A DNA stretch of 62,873 nucleotides from Pseudomonas sp. (GTDB taxonomy: Bacteria; Pseudomonadota; Gammaproteobacteria; Pseudomonadales; Pseudomonadaceae): the NCBI RefSeq assembly GCF_017744435.1, contig NZ_JAGIBG010000032.1:1-62873 (forward strand). The letters are read 5' to 3'. The number at the start of each line of letters is the position of its first letter. Position 1 is the stretch's first letter. The notes beneath the pieces are model-generated. The model did no database searches. It was not told the DNA's origin and was given only the letters and a program-made list of their open reading frames with translations. This document shows positions 17,501 through 25,685 of the stretch, piece after piece. The translations under genes and the position numbers were made by a program.

Positions 17501-17622
17501 TTGGCGGGCTGCTGTTGAGCCAGTTGCTGACGCTGTTCACCACCCCGGTCATCTACCTGGCAATGAACGGCCTGGCCCAACGCTTCTGCCGTCGCCGTTC
17601 GCTGCAGGATGCGACGCCATGA
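14551..17622 (+). CDS. muxB: RND efflux transporter subunit B (MdtB/MuxB type)
   Basis: A 1023-residue RND pump beginning MNISRPFIERPVATCLLM. It has twelve membrane helices, two large periplasmic loops and the proton-relay motif GFVVDDAIVMVENI in TM4. The start at 14551 is chosen because it matches the family N-terminus and follows GAGG. The last bases overlap the next gene (ATGA), implying coupled translation with subunit C. MdtBC/MuxBC-type pumps form heterotrimers, consistent with two unequal RND genes in tandem. Confidence 0.92.
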   Translation: MNISRPFIERPVATCLLMFAVLLLGILGYRLLPVSALPQVDYPTIQVFTQYPGASPEVVSSSISAPLERQLGEMPGLRSMGSTSSDGVSVVTLQFDLALSLDVAEQEVQAAINAAGTFLPANLPYPPVYSKVNPADAPVLTLSLTSDVLPLTKVQDLADTRLAQKISQITGVGLVTISGGQRPAVRIEANTSALNSLGLSLEDLRTLLGSANVNQAKGNIDGRFQAYSIGANDQLQKPEDYRDLVIAYRNGAAIRLSQVASSILGPENPRQVAWTNATPAIVLNIQRQPGANVIDVVDRVQHLLPTLRAGLPGTLKVAVLTDRTQTIRASVSDVQFELGVAVVLVVLVILVFLRSLSATLIPALTVPLTLVGTLAVIYTLGFSLNNLTLMALTISIGFVVDDAIVMVENITRYLEAGDTPLQAALKGAAQIGFTIVSLSIALIAVMIPLLFMGDVVGRLFREFAMTVAVAIVISALITLTLTPMLCARMLQRRQGPAQQDLFARIEGRYLRGLDWVLAHRGLTLLSVLLTGALTLLTLSAMPKGFFPEQDTGLIQGISQAAPTTSFSNMQAQQQRLVARILRDPAVENLSSFVGIDQNNSTLNQGSLLINLKPRGQRDSAAVVIRRLADANADDAGIRLYLHGVQDLTLDATVSTTSYRLGLQAADMDTLERWTGQLLGAIRQDPMFTDVQSQALQFGNQIQLTFDRATASRLGVTPQAIDDALYDAFGQRQVSTLYTQLNQYHVVMVSDRPPHNLADLLTGLYVSLPGGGVVPLSSMASQQVQRVPLTLNRLGQFPYADIAFNLAPGQTLGAAVNRLKVIEAQLGLPAAVQVSLEGAAATFADSLGNQAFLVGAAIVVVYLMLGILYESFVHPVTILSTLLSAALGALLALWVSGLQFDIIGLIGIVLLIGIVMKNGIMMVDFALELQRRDGAEPLQAIRRAAQLRLRPILMTSLASLFGAVPLALGSGVGSELRHPLGIAIIGGLLLSQLLTLFTTPVIYLAMNGLAQRFCRRRSLQDATP

Positions 17623-20600
17623 ACCTCAGTGCGCCGTTCATCCGGCGCCCGGTGGCCACGGCGCTGCTGGCCCTGGGCCTGGCGCTGGCCGGCGGCCTGG
17701 CCTTCACCTTGCTGCCGGTGGCGCCGCTGCCGGAGGTGGACTTCCCGACCATCAGCGTGCGTGCCTCGTTGCCCGGTGCCGACCCCTACACCGTGGCCAC
17801 TTCGGTGGCCACGCCGCTGGAGCGCCAGTTCGGGCAGATCGCCGGGGTGACCCAGATGACCTCGGCCAGCACCCTGGGGGCCACCCGCATCAACCTGCAA
17901 TTCGACCTCGACCGCAACATCGACGGCGCCGCCCGCGATGTGCAGGCGGCGATCAACGCGGCGCGCAGCAACCTGCCCAGCGACCTGACCGGCAACCCGA
18001 CCTACCGCAAGGTCAACCCGGCCGATTCGCCGATCCTGATCATCGGCCTGACCTCCGACAGCGCCACCCCGGGGCAGATGTACGACGTGGCTTCGACCCT
18101 GCTGGAGCAGCGTCTGTTGCAGACCCGCGGGGTCGGCGACGTGACGGTCGGCGGCGGGGCCTTGCCGGCCGTGCGCGTGGAGCTCAACCCGGACCGCCTG
18201 AACCACTACGGCGTGAGCCTGGAGCAGGTGCGTTCGACCATCGCCAACGCCAACGTCAACCTGCCCAAGGGCGTGGTCGAGCTTGGTGCGCAGAGCCATG
18301 TGCTGGCAGCCAATGACCAGCTGTACACGCCCGCCGATTACGCACCGCTGGTGGTCAAGCAGGTCGGCGGCAGCCTGGTCCGCATCGCCGACCTCGGCCA
18401 GGTGCGCGAAGACGTCGAGGACCTGCGCAACTTCGGCCTGTTCAATGGCAAGCCGGCGGTGCTGCTGGTGCTGTTCAAGCAGCCCGGTGCCAACGTCATC
18501 GACACGGTGGACGCCGTGAAGGCGCAGTTGCCGCTGCTGCAGGCCTCGATTCCCGCGACCATCAAGTTGAGCGTGCTGATGGACCGCAGCACCACCATCC
18601 GCGCCTCGTTGCGGGATGTGGAGATCACCCTGTTGGCCGCGATCCTGCTGGTGACCTTGGTCACCTACGGCTTTTTCCGTGACTGGCGCAGTACCCTGGT
18701 GCCCGCCACGGTCGTGCCGCTGTCGCTGCTGGGCACCTTCGGCGCCATGTACTTTCTGGGCTACAGCCTCAACAACCTGTCGCTGATGGCGCTGACCATC
18801 GCCACCGGTTTCGTGGTGGACGATGCCATCGTCGTGGTGGAGAACATCATGCGCCACCTGGAACGCGGCGTGCCGCGGCAACAGGCGGTACTGGAAGGGG
18901 CGGGTGAAGTCGGCTTCACGGTGCTGAGCATCAGCGTGTCGCTGGTGGCGGTGTTCATTCCGCTGCTGTTGATGGGGGGGATCGTCGGCCGGCTGTTCCG
19001 CGAGTTTTCCGTGACCCTGTCACTGTCGATCGTCATCTCCATGCTGGTCTCGCTGACGGTCACCCCGGTGCTGGCCAGCGCGCTGCTGCGCCCGCCACGG
19101 CAGGCCTCAGCCGAAGACACGCCGGACTCGCGCTTCCACCGGTTCTACGACCGCAGCCTGGCCTGGGTCATCGACCATTCGCGGCTGATGGGGCTGCTGA
19201 CCCTTTTGGTGCTGGTACTGGCTGTGGTGCTGTACACCGTGGTGCCCAAGGGGTTCTTCCCGCAGGAAGACAGCGGGCGTCTGAGTGGCACCATCCTCGC
19301 TTCGCAGAGTGTGTCCTACGGGGCGATGCAGGCGGACTTTCGCGAGATCAACCGCCAGGTGGTGAGCAACCCCAATGTCGCCACCGTGGGCGGTTTCGTC
19401 GGTGGTGGCGGCGGCGGTGGCTCCGGGGCGATCAACAGTGCCCAGCTGTTCGTGGCGCTCAAGCCCAAGGGCGAGCGGCAGGCCACGGCCGACCAGGTCA
19501 TCGCGCAGATTCGCCACACCCTGGGCGCGATGCCGGGCACCAGGCTGTACCTGCAGTCGGCGCAGGACATCACCGTCGGTGGCCGGCAGAGTGGGGCGCA
19601 GTTCCAGTACACCCTGACCGCGGATGACCAGGACACCCTCGACCTCTGGGTGCCCAAGGTGGTCGACGTGCTGCGCGGCCTGCCGCAGCTCACCGACGTC
19701 AATACCGACCAGCAGAACGCCAGCCTGATGACCCACCTGCAAGTCAGCCGTGATGCCGCCGCGCGGCTGGGGGTGAGCATGTCGGCCGTGGACCAGACCC
19801 TGTACGACGCGTTTGGCCAGCGCCAGGTGTCGACGCTGTACCGGGCCGCCAACCAGTACCATGTGGTGATGGGCCTGGCGCCGTCGTACTGGACCGACCC
19901 TGCGGCACTCCAGGCCATCTACCTGCCCAGCCGGCAGCCAGGCGAGCCGCTGGTGCCACTGATGGCGGTGGCCAGCCAGTCGTTGGCGCGCACGGCCATC
20001 GCCATCAACCACCAGGGCACCTTCCCGGCGGTAACCGCTTCGTTCAACCTGGCCCCTGGGGTGTCCATCGGCCAGGCCACGGCGCTGGTCGACAACGCGG
20101 TGGCGCAGCTGCGCATGCCGGCCAGTGTGGTCGGCGAGTTTGCCGGTACCGCGCAGGTGTTCAAGGCATCGCTGGCCGGCGAGCCCTTGCTGATCGCCGC
20201 CGCGCTACTGGCGGTGTACATCGTGCTCGGCATTCTCTACGAGAACCTGGTGCACCCGCTGACCATTCTCTCGACCTTGCCCTCGGCCGGGGTGGGTGCC
20301 CTGGTGGCGCTGCTGCTGACCGGTACCGAGCTGTCGATCATTGCCCTGGTGGGGATGATCCTGCTGATCGGTATCGTCAAGAAGAATGCGATCATGATGA
20401 TCGACTTCGCCCTCCAAGAGCGGCGCGTCGAGGGCAGCGACGCCCGCGCCGCCATCCGCCGGGCGTGCCTGGTGCGGGTGCGGCCGATCCTGATGACCAC
20501 CCTGGCAGCCACCTTGGGCGCATTGCCGCTGGTGCTGGGCCATGGCTATGGCGCGGAGCTGCGGCGGCCGTTGGGCATCTCGATCATCGGCGGGTTGCTG

Positions 20601-20690
20601 TTCAGCCAGCTGCTGACGCTGTACAGCACGCCGGTGGTCTACCTGTGGCTGGACCGCCTGGGCGGCAAGGCCAAGGAGCAAGGCACATGA
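17619..20690 (+). CDS. muxC: RND efflux transporter subunit C (MdtC/MuxC type)
   Basis: A 1023-residue RND pump beginning MNLSAPFIRRPVATALLAL, with the TM4 motif GFVVDDAIVVVENI and the GFFPQEDSG periplasmic motif. It is a paralogue of the preceding subunit. A run of glycines (GGFVGGGGGGGSGA) in the second half of the first periplasmic region is notable and probably a flexible loop. It overlaps by four bases both the upstream subunit gene and the downstream outer-membrane factor, so the whole pump is one translationally coupled unit. Confidence 0.92.
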   Translation: MNLSAPFIRRPVATALLALGLALAGGLAFTLLPVAPLPEVDFPTISVRASLPGADPYTVATSVATPLERQFGQIAGVTQMTSASTLGATRINLQFDLDRNIDGAARDVQAAINAARSNLPSDLTGNPTYRKVNPADSPILIIGLTSDSATPGQMYDVASTLLEQRLLQTRGVGDVTVGGGALPAVRVELNPDRLNHYGVSLEQVRSTIANANVNLPKGVVELGAQSHVLAANDQLYTPADYAPLVVKQVGGSLVRIADLGQVREDVEDLRNFGLFNGKPAVLLVLFKQPGANVIDTVDAVKAQLPLLQASIPATIKLSVLMDRSTTIRASLRDVEITLLAAILLVTLVTYGFFRDWRSTLVPATVVPLSLLGTFGAMYFLGYSLNNLSLMALTIATGFVVDDAIVVVENIMRHLERGVPRQQAVLEGAGEVGFTVLSISVSLVAVFIPLLLMGGIVGRLFREFSVTLSLSIVISMLVSLTVTPVLASALLRPPRQASAEDTPDSRFHRFYDRSLAWVIDHSRLMGLLTLLVLVLAVVLYTVVPKGFFPQEDSGRLSGTILASQSVSYGAMQADFREINRQVVSNPNVATVGGFVGGGGGGGSGAINSAQLFVALKPKGERQATADQVIAQIRHTLGAMPGTRLYLQSAQDITVGGRQSGAQFQYTLTADDQDTLDLWVPKVVDVLRGLPQLTDVNTDQQNASLMTHLQVSRDAAARLGVSMSAVDQTLYDAFGQRQVSTLYRAANQYHVVMGLAPSYWTDPAALQAIYLPSRQPGEPLVPLMAVASQSLARTAIAINHQGTFPAVTASFNLAPGVSIGQATALVDNAVAQLRMPASVVGEFAGTAQVFKASLAGEPLLIAAALLAVYIVLGILYENLVHPLTILSTLPSAGVGALVALLLTGTELSIIALVGMILLIGIVKKNAIMMIDFALQERRVEGSDARAAIRRACLVRVRPILMTTLAATLGALPLVLGHGYGAELRRPLGISIIGGLLFSQLLTLYSTPVVYLWLDRLGGKAKEQGT

Positions 20691-22108
20691 AGCTGCGCAT
20701 CGCTGGCTTGCTGCTGTTACTGTCGCTGACGGGTTGCATGGTCGGGCCGGATTACCAGCGTCCTGAGATGGCGCTGCCCCAAGGCTTCAAGGAAGGCACC
20801 CAGTGGCAGCGCGCCGCCGCCAACCCGCAAGGGGCACTGGCAAGCCGCTGGTGGCTGGCCTTTGGCGACCCCCAGCTGAACAGCCTGGTCGAGCAGTCGG
20901 CCCGGGCCAACCAGTCGATCGTCGCTGCCGAAGCAGCCTGGCGCCAGGCCAAGGCCCAGGTCGATATCAGTCGTGCGGGTTTGTGGCCGACCGTCAGTGC
21001 CGGGTTGTCGATGAGTCGAGGCGTGGGTGGCAGTGGTAGCAGCGCTGGCAGTGGTGTTGCGGGTTCAGGCACATCCGGCGGTGTGGAGCAAACGGTCAGT
21101 GCCACGTTGGGGGCAAGCTGGGAGCCTGATCTGTGGGGGCAGGTACGGCGCACCATCGAGTCCAACCAGGCCCTGGCCGATGTCTCGGACGCCCAGCTGG
21201 CCGGCGTGCGCCTGTCGATCGCCAGCAGCGTGGCGAGCAATTACCTGGGCTTGCGCCAGCTGGACCTGGACATTGGCCTGCTCGAACAGCAACAGCAGCT
21301 CAACCAGCAGTTGCTGGACATGACCCAGGCCAGCTTCCTCCAGGGCACGGCGTCCAACGATCAACTACTGGTGGCCCAGGATCAGCTGAGTGCCGTGGTC
21401 GTCAGCCTGCAGACGGCCCAGCGCAGCCGCGAGCAGTTCGAGCACGCCCTGGCCGTGCTGGTCGGCCAGGCACCGGCACAGTTCAACGTGATGCCCAGGG
21501 CCGATTACGCTTTTGTCGTGCCGCACCCGCCCTTGAGCCTGCCTTCAGTGCTGCTGCAACGGCGGCCCGATGTGATCGCTGCCGAGCGCACGGCGGCGGC
21601 GGCCAATGCCCGCATTGGCGTGGCCGAGGCGGCATTTTTCCCGAACCTGGACCTCACCGCAGAAGTCGGCTTTCGTGGCAGTGCGCTGGGCGGCTTGTTC
21701 AATACTGCCAACCGTATCTGGAGCCTTGGCCCGGCGCTGTCGGCGACGCTGTTCGATGGCGGCGAACGCGAGGCCGCCTTGCGCCAGGCCTACGCCGGCT
21801 ACGACCAGGACGTGGCCAACTACCGCGGTACGGTGCTGGCGGCACTGCAGAATGTCGAAGACAACCTGTCGGCGCTGAACCACCTGCAGCGCCAGGCCGA
21901 CACCTTCGGCCAGATCCACCAGCGCAACCAGCAGCTTTTCGCCAGTCAGCAGTCCCAGCAGCACGCCGGGGTGGCCAGTCGGCAGGCGGTGCTGACCCAG
22001 CAGTTGCTGCTGTTGCAGAGCGAACAGAGCCTGCGCGATGCCCAGGGCCAGCAGAGCCAGGCCAGCGTGGCGCTGATCCAGAGCCTGGGCGGTGGCTGGG
22101 CACCTTGA
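20687..22108 (+). CDS. opmB: Outer-membrane efflux lipoprotein (OprM/OpmB type)
   Basis: A 473-residue TolC-family outer-membrane factor. The N-terminus MKLRIAGLLLLLSLTGC carries a lipobox with Cys17, followed by MVGPDYQRP, typical of NodT/OprM proteins. Two outer-membrane-efflux repeats follow, with long alanine- and glutamine-rich helices. It completes the tripartite pump encoded upstream and overlaps its gene by ATGA. A Gly/Ser-rich stretch (about residues 106-130) lies in the first repeat. It should form the trimeric exit duct. Confidence 0.9.
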   Translation: MKLRIAGLLLLLSLTGCMVGPDYQRPEMALPQGFKEGTQWQRAAANPQGALASRWWLAFGDPQLNSLVEQSARANQSIVAAEAAWRQAKAQVDISRAGLWPTVSAGLSMSRGVGGSGSSAGSGVAGSGTSGGVEQTVSATLGASWEPDLWGQVRRTIESNQALADVSDAQLAGVRLSIASSVASNYLGLRQLDLDIGLLEQQQQLNQQLLDMTQASFLQGTASNDQLLVAQDQLSAVVVSLQTAQRSREQFEHALAVLVGQAPAQFNVMPRADYAFVVPHPPLSLPSVLLQRRPDVIAAERTAAAANARIGVAEAAFFPNLDLTAEVGFRGSALGGLFNTANRIWSLGPALSATLFDGGEREAALRQAYAGYDQDVANYRGTVLAALQNVEDNLSALNHLQRQADTFGQIHQRNQQLFASQQSQQHAGVASRQAVLTQQLLLLQSEQSLRDAQGQQSQASVALIQSLGGGWAP

Positions 22109-22156
22109 ACGGCGCGGGGTATGCTGCGGCTTTTGAACCGTAAGGAAGCGCTTTCC

Positions 22157-23071
22157 ATGGCCGCAAGCAGTCTGCTGGTACTGATCGACGACATTGCCAC
22201 GGTGCTCGACGATGTCTCGGTGATGACCAAGGTCGCGGCAAAGAAGACCGCAGGTGTGCTGGGCGACGACCTGGCGCTCAATGCCCAGCAGGTCACCGGC
22301 GTGCGCGCCGAGCGCGAGATCCCGGTGGTGTGGGCGGTGGCCAAGGGGTCGCTGGTGAACAAGGCGATCCTGGTGCCGGCGGCGCTGCTGATCAGCGCGT
22401 TCATCCCCTGGGCGGTGACGCCGCTGCTGATGCTCGGCGGCGCCTACCTGTGCTTCGAGGGCTTCGAGAAGCTGGCGCACAAGTTCCTGCATAGCAAGGA
22501 TGAGGACGAGCAGCAGCATGAGGCGCGCAAGGAGGCCGTGGCCGATGCCAGTGTCGACCTGGTGGCGTTCGAGAAAGCCAAGATCAAGGGCGCGGTGCGT
22601 ACCGACTTCATTCTCTCTGCGGAAATCATCGCCATTACCTTGGGCATCGTCGCCGATTCGCCGCTGACGCAGCAGATCATCGTGCTGTCGGGCATCGCGG
22701 TGGTCATGACCATCGGTGTGTATGGGCTGGTGGGCGGTATCGTCAAGCTTGACGACCTGGGGCTGTGGATGACCCAGAAGTCTTCAGCGCTGGCCCGCTC
22801 GATCGGCAATGGCATCCTGCGCGCCGCGCCCTACATGATGAAGAGCCTGTCGGTGATCGGCACCGCCGCGATGTTCCTGGTCGGTGGCGGGATCCTGGTG
22901 CACGGGGTGGCGCCCTTGCATCACGCGATCGAGGCGTTCAGCGAAGGGCGCGGAGGGGCACTGACCAGCGGCCTGCTCAATGGCGTGGCCGGTGTGCTGG
23001 CCGGGGCCGTGGTACTGGCGGTGGTGGCGGTTGCGGGGAAACTGTGGCGTATGGTTCGCTCGGCCCGCTAA
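22157..23071 (+). CDS. DUF808 family inner-membrane protein (YedI-like)
   Basis: A 304-residue protein matching the DUF808/YedI family from its N-terminus MAASSLLVLIDDIATVLDDV and the VAAKKTAGVLGDDLALNA motif. Several membrane helices follow (AALLISAFIPWAVTPLLML, IVLSGIAVVMTIGVYG and a C-terminal LAGAVVLAVVAVAG). The start at 22157 has AAGGAAG upstream. The function of the family is unknown. It lies 48 bp after the pump operon and may be read from it. Confidence 0.85.
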   Translation: MAASSLLVLIDDIATVLDDVSVMTKVAAKKTAGVLGDDLALNAQQVTGVRAEREIPVVWAVAKGSLVNKAILVPAALLISAFIPWAVTPLLMLGGAYLCFEGFEKLAHKFLHSKDEDEQQHEARKEAVADASVDLVAFEKAKIKGAVRTDFILSAEIIAITLGIVADSPLTQQIIVLSGIAVVMTIGVYGLVGGIVKLDDLGLWMTQKSSALARSIGNGILRAAPYMMKSLSVIGTAAMFLVGGGILVHGVAPLHHAIEAFSEGRGGALTSGLLNGVAGVLAGAVVLAVVAVAGKLWRMVRSAR

Positions 23072-23098
23072 GGCTGTATGGCCGGGGCTTCGCCCCGG

Positions 23099-23180
23099 TT
23101 CGCGGGCTTGCCCGCTCCCACAGGAATCGCTCATGCCCTGAAGCTAGCGCTAAACCTGTGGGAGCGGGCAAGCCCGCGAA
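23099..23180. repeat. REP pair with flanking GC hairpins
   Basis: The arms 23099-23124 and 23155-23180 are exact complements. On the left lies ccggggcttcgccccgg (23082-23098), a compact GC hairpin, and on the right a small accggc/gccggt stem. The element separates convergent genes. Confidence 0.85.
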
Positions 23181-23210
23181 CACCGGCGGAGCCGGTGCCA
23201 TCCATCGCGA

Positions 23211-25154
23211 TCAGTTTTCGGTCGTGGCGTCCTGTTGCTCGGGTTTCCAGGCCAGCAGGCCCTGGCTGAAGCCGTAGGCCGCGCTCTGGTAGTAGGCGAT
23301 TGCCCGGCGGATCAGCGGGTTGTCGCTGGCGACCGTGGTTTCATGGCTCTTGCCCAGGGCGTCCTCATGCACACGCATGCCGCCACGCGGGCTGAGAATG
23401 GCCAGGTTGTTGCCGTCGAACAGCCCCAGGTGCTGGTAGTTGCCGATCAGCACGCGTGGCGGCAGGTCGTCTTCCTTGAGCAGGTCGCGGCCGAAGAAGG
23501 TCGAGGTGTAGTCGAAGTTGAGCAGGCCCAGCAAGGTGGGCGCCAGGTCGATCTGGCTGGCCAGCTTGGCTTCTTCGCGGGGCTCGATCATTTTCGGTGC
23601 GTAGATCCACAACGGGATCTGGTAGTTGTTCACTGGCAGGTCTTCGACCCCGGCACTGCCGGCCGTGTGGTCGGCGACAAACACGAACAGGGTGTTGTCG
23701 AACCACGGCTTGCCCTTGGCTTCCTTGAGGAACTGGGCGATGGCATGGTCGGTGTACTTCACCGCGCCTTCGCGGCCGTCGCCTGACGGGATGTCGATAC
23801 GGCCGTCCGGGTAGGTGTAGGGGCGGTGGTTCGAGGTGGTCATCAGTTGCAGGAAGAACGGCTTCTGCTGGGCGTAATCGGCATCGGCCAGCTTGAGGGT
23901 CTGCCGGTACAGGTCCTCGTCAGCCATGCCCCAGGCGTTCTTGAAGCTGATTTCGCTTTCATCGACGCTGCTCTGGTCGACGATGCGGTAGCCATTGCCG
24001 CTGAAGAACGCGTTCATGTTGTCGAAGTAGCCGCGCCCGCCGTAGACGAACACGGCGTCGTAGCCTCTGGCGGTCAGTTGCTGGCCAAGGCTGGCGTAGC
24101 CGCTTTCGCGACCGATGCGCTTGACGATCGAGCGGCCCGGGGTGGGCGGGATCGACAGGGTGATGGCTTCCAGGCCGCGGTCGGTGCGGGTGCCGGTGGC
24201 GTAGAAGTTGTTGAAGTACAGGCTCTCGCGGCGCAGGGCATCGAGGTTTGGCGTGAGGTTGCGCGCATCGCCGTTGCTGCCCATGTACTTGGCGCTGAAG
24301 CTCTCGATGGTCACCAGGATGATGTTCGGCGTGCGCTGTTCACCGCTGGCACTGATGTGGCGGCGGATGTCCTGAGGTTCCTGGCCCTGGAAGCGGGCGT
24401 TGGGTTCGGCCAGTTCCTGGTGCATCTGCGCGCCGACTTCGCCGGCACCGAGGCTGGCGTAGAACTGGGTGTAGTCCAGTTCGTTGTTACGGAAGGCGGC
24501 GAAGAACTGGTACGGGCCGTTGCTGGCCAGCTCGCGTTGGTAGGCGTTGCCGCCCTGGCCGCGCGGGAACTGCTGGTCGATCACCACGATGTTCAGGCCG
24601 ACCAGCACCGCCAGCACGGCTAGCCCGGACCAGCGCTGACGCGAGGTGGCGGCGGGGCTGGCGAGGGCCTGGGTCAGCGGCTTGCGCAGCACCAGGGCGA
24701 GCAGGACCGCAGCCACCGCGATGCTGCCGAGCAGTGCTGGCAGTGGGTAGGACTCGCGAATGTTATCCAGCACTTCCTTGGAATAGACCAGGTAGTCGAC
24801 TGCGATAAAGTTGAAGCGTACGCCGAATTCGTCCCAGAACAGCCACTCGGCCACGGCAACGAACAGCATCACGAACAGGCTGACCACCCACACGCCGGCG
24901 AGCAGCCAGCAGTGAGCACGCGAGCGCCACAAGGCATTCGGGCACAGTACCAGGTACACGCCCAGTGGCAGGGCGGTGTAGATGAGGAAGCTCAGGTCGT
25001 AGAGGGCACCGTCGAAGAAGATCGAGAAATAATTGCCGCTGACCTCATCCAGGTGAGTGGCCAGCAATATGAAACGTGTCAGCAGGAATATGCCGAACCA
25101 GGTGGAGCAGAGTAACAGCAGATAGCGCCATGGCGCGGCGAGGGGAGTACGCAT
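23211..25154 (-). CDS. LTA synthase-like sulfatase family membrane protein
   Basis: A 647-residue protein with about five N-terminal membrane helices and a periplasmic alkaline-phosphatase/sulfatase domain of the LTA-synthase family (COG1368). Visible features are VTIESFSAKYMGS (metal site glutamate), TGTRTDRGLEA with the expected catalytic threonine, TTSNHRPY and FVADHT. In Gram-negatives such proteins may transfer phosphoglycerol or phosphoethanolamine to periplasmic glucans or lipids; the acceptor here is unknown. The start at 25154 is the first Met before the hydrophobic segment. The ribosome-binding site is weak. Confidence 0.82.
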   Translation of the reverse strand: MRTPLAAPWRYLLLLCSTWFGIFLLTRFILLATHLDEVSGNYFSIFFDGALYDLSFLIYTALPLGVYLVLCPNALWRSRAHCWLLAGVWVVSLFVMLFVAVAEWLFWDEFGVRFNFIAVDYLVYSKEVLDNIRESYPLPALLGSIAVAAVLLALVLRKPLTQALASPAATSRQRWSGLAVLAVLVGLNIVVIDQQFPRGQGGNAYQRELASNGPYQFFAAFRNNELDYTQFYASLGAGEVGAQMHQELAEPNARFQGQEPQDIRRHISASGEQRTPNIILVTIESFSAKYMGSNGDARNLTPNLDALRRESLYFNNFYATGTRTDRGLEAITLSIPPTPGRSIVKRIGRESGYASLGQQLTARGYDAVFVYGGRGYFDNMNAFFSGNGYRIVDQSSVDESEISFKNAWGMADEDLYRQTLKLADADYAQQKPFFLQLMTTSNHRPYTYPDGRIDIPSGDGREGAVKYTDHAIAQFLKEAKGKPWFDNTLFVFVADHTAGSAGVEDLPVNNYQIPLWIYAPKMIEPREEAKLASQIDLAPTLLGLLNFDYTSTFFGRDLLKEDDLPPRVLIGNYQHLGLFDGNNLAILSPRGGMRVHEDALGKSHETTVASDNPLIRRAIAYYQSAAYGFSQGLLAWKPEQQDATTEN

Positions 25155-25307
25155 CAGGTTGGCCTGTTTTCTTTCTTGGTTGTGCGAGGGCAGCGAGTCT
25201 AGTCGAAAAACTGCAAAAATAATGTCAAAAAATCGCAGTAAAGGCGAAGGCGATGGCTTTATAGTCGTAACTTGCCATTTCAAATTTGCTCGGGAGGAAA
25301 CGCCCAC
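25155..25307. other. AT-rich divergent promoter region
   Basis: About 150 bp with A/T runs (aaaaactgcaaaaataatgtcaaaaaatc) and a TATAGT -10-like hexamer near 25259 on the plus strand. It must serve the LTA-synthase-like gene and the small membrane protein. No specific regulator site is recognised. Confidence 0.4.
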
Positions 25308-25619
25308 ATGTTTGGTGTACTGACGTACGACGCCTATCACCTCGCACTTTACCTGTTCACGGCGCTGGCGTGGGGGGCTCTGGGCTTTGGCTTTCTGCTG
25401 CGCGGCGCCGACACTCAGGCCCTTTACAAGTGCTGTGCGATGTTCGGCCTGGCATTGGCGATCAATGCCGCAATGCTGGTGTTGGATATCTTCCGGGTAA
25501 TTCCACACCATGCAGTGGAGTTGGTGTTGCTGGTATTTGGCATGTTACTGCCTGCGGCCATTTTTTTGACCACAAAGGCAGCTTTATCTGCAAGTAAGAT
25601 AAGTCTTAAAAATTTGTAA
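25308..25619 (+). CDS. Small hydrophobic protein of unknown function
   Basis: A 103-residue protein with three hydrophobic segments (roughly residues 10-30, 42-60 and 69-88) and a basic, lysine-rich tail (SASKISLKNL). The start at 25308 has a near-perfect ribosome-binding site (GGGAGGAAA). It is divergent from the LTA-synthase-like gene and convergent with a Tsx-like gene. I do not recognise the family. The tail codons are AT-rich compared with the rest. Confidence 0.7.
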   Translation: MFGVLTYDAYHLALYLFTALAWGALGFGFLLRGADTQALYKCCAMFGLALAINAAMLVLDIFRVIPHHAVELVLLVFGMLLPAAIFLTTKAALSASKISLKNL

Positions 25620-25643
25620 GTTTAAACTTACAAGGCGGGATCA

Positions 25644-25673
25644 TGACGGCGCCGTCAGGCAACGGCGCTGTCA
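25644..25673. terminator. Hairpin between convergent genes
   Basis: tgacggcgccgt pairs with acggcgctgtca (12 bp, one mismatch, 6-nt loop) between the stops of the small membrane protein and the Tsx-like gene. No clear U-run is present, so it is at best a bidirectional 3'-end structure. Confidence 0.4.
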
Positions 25674-25685
25674 CGAATCAGCCGA

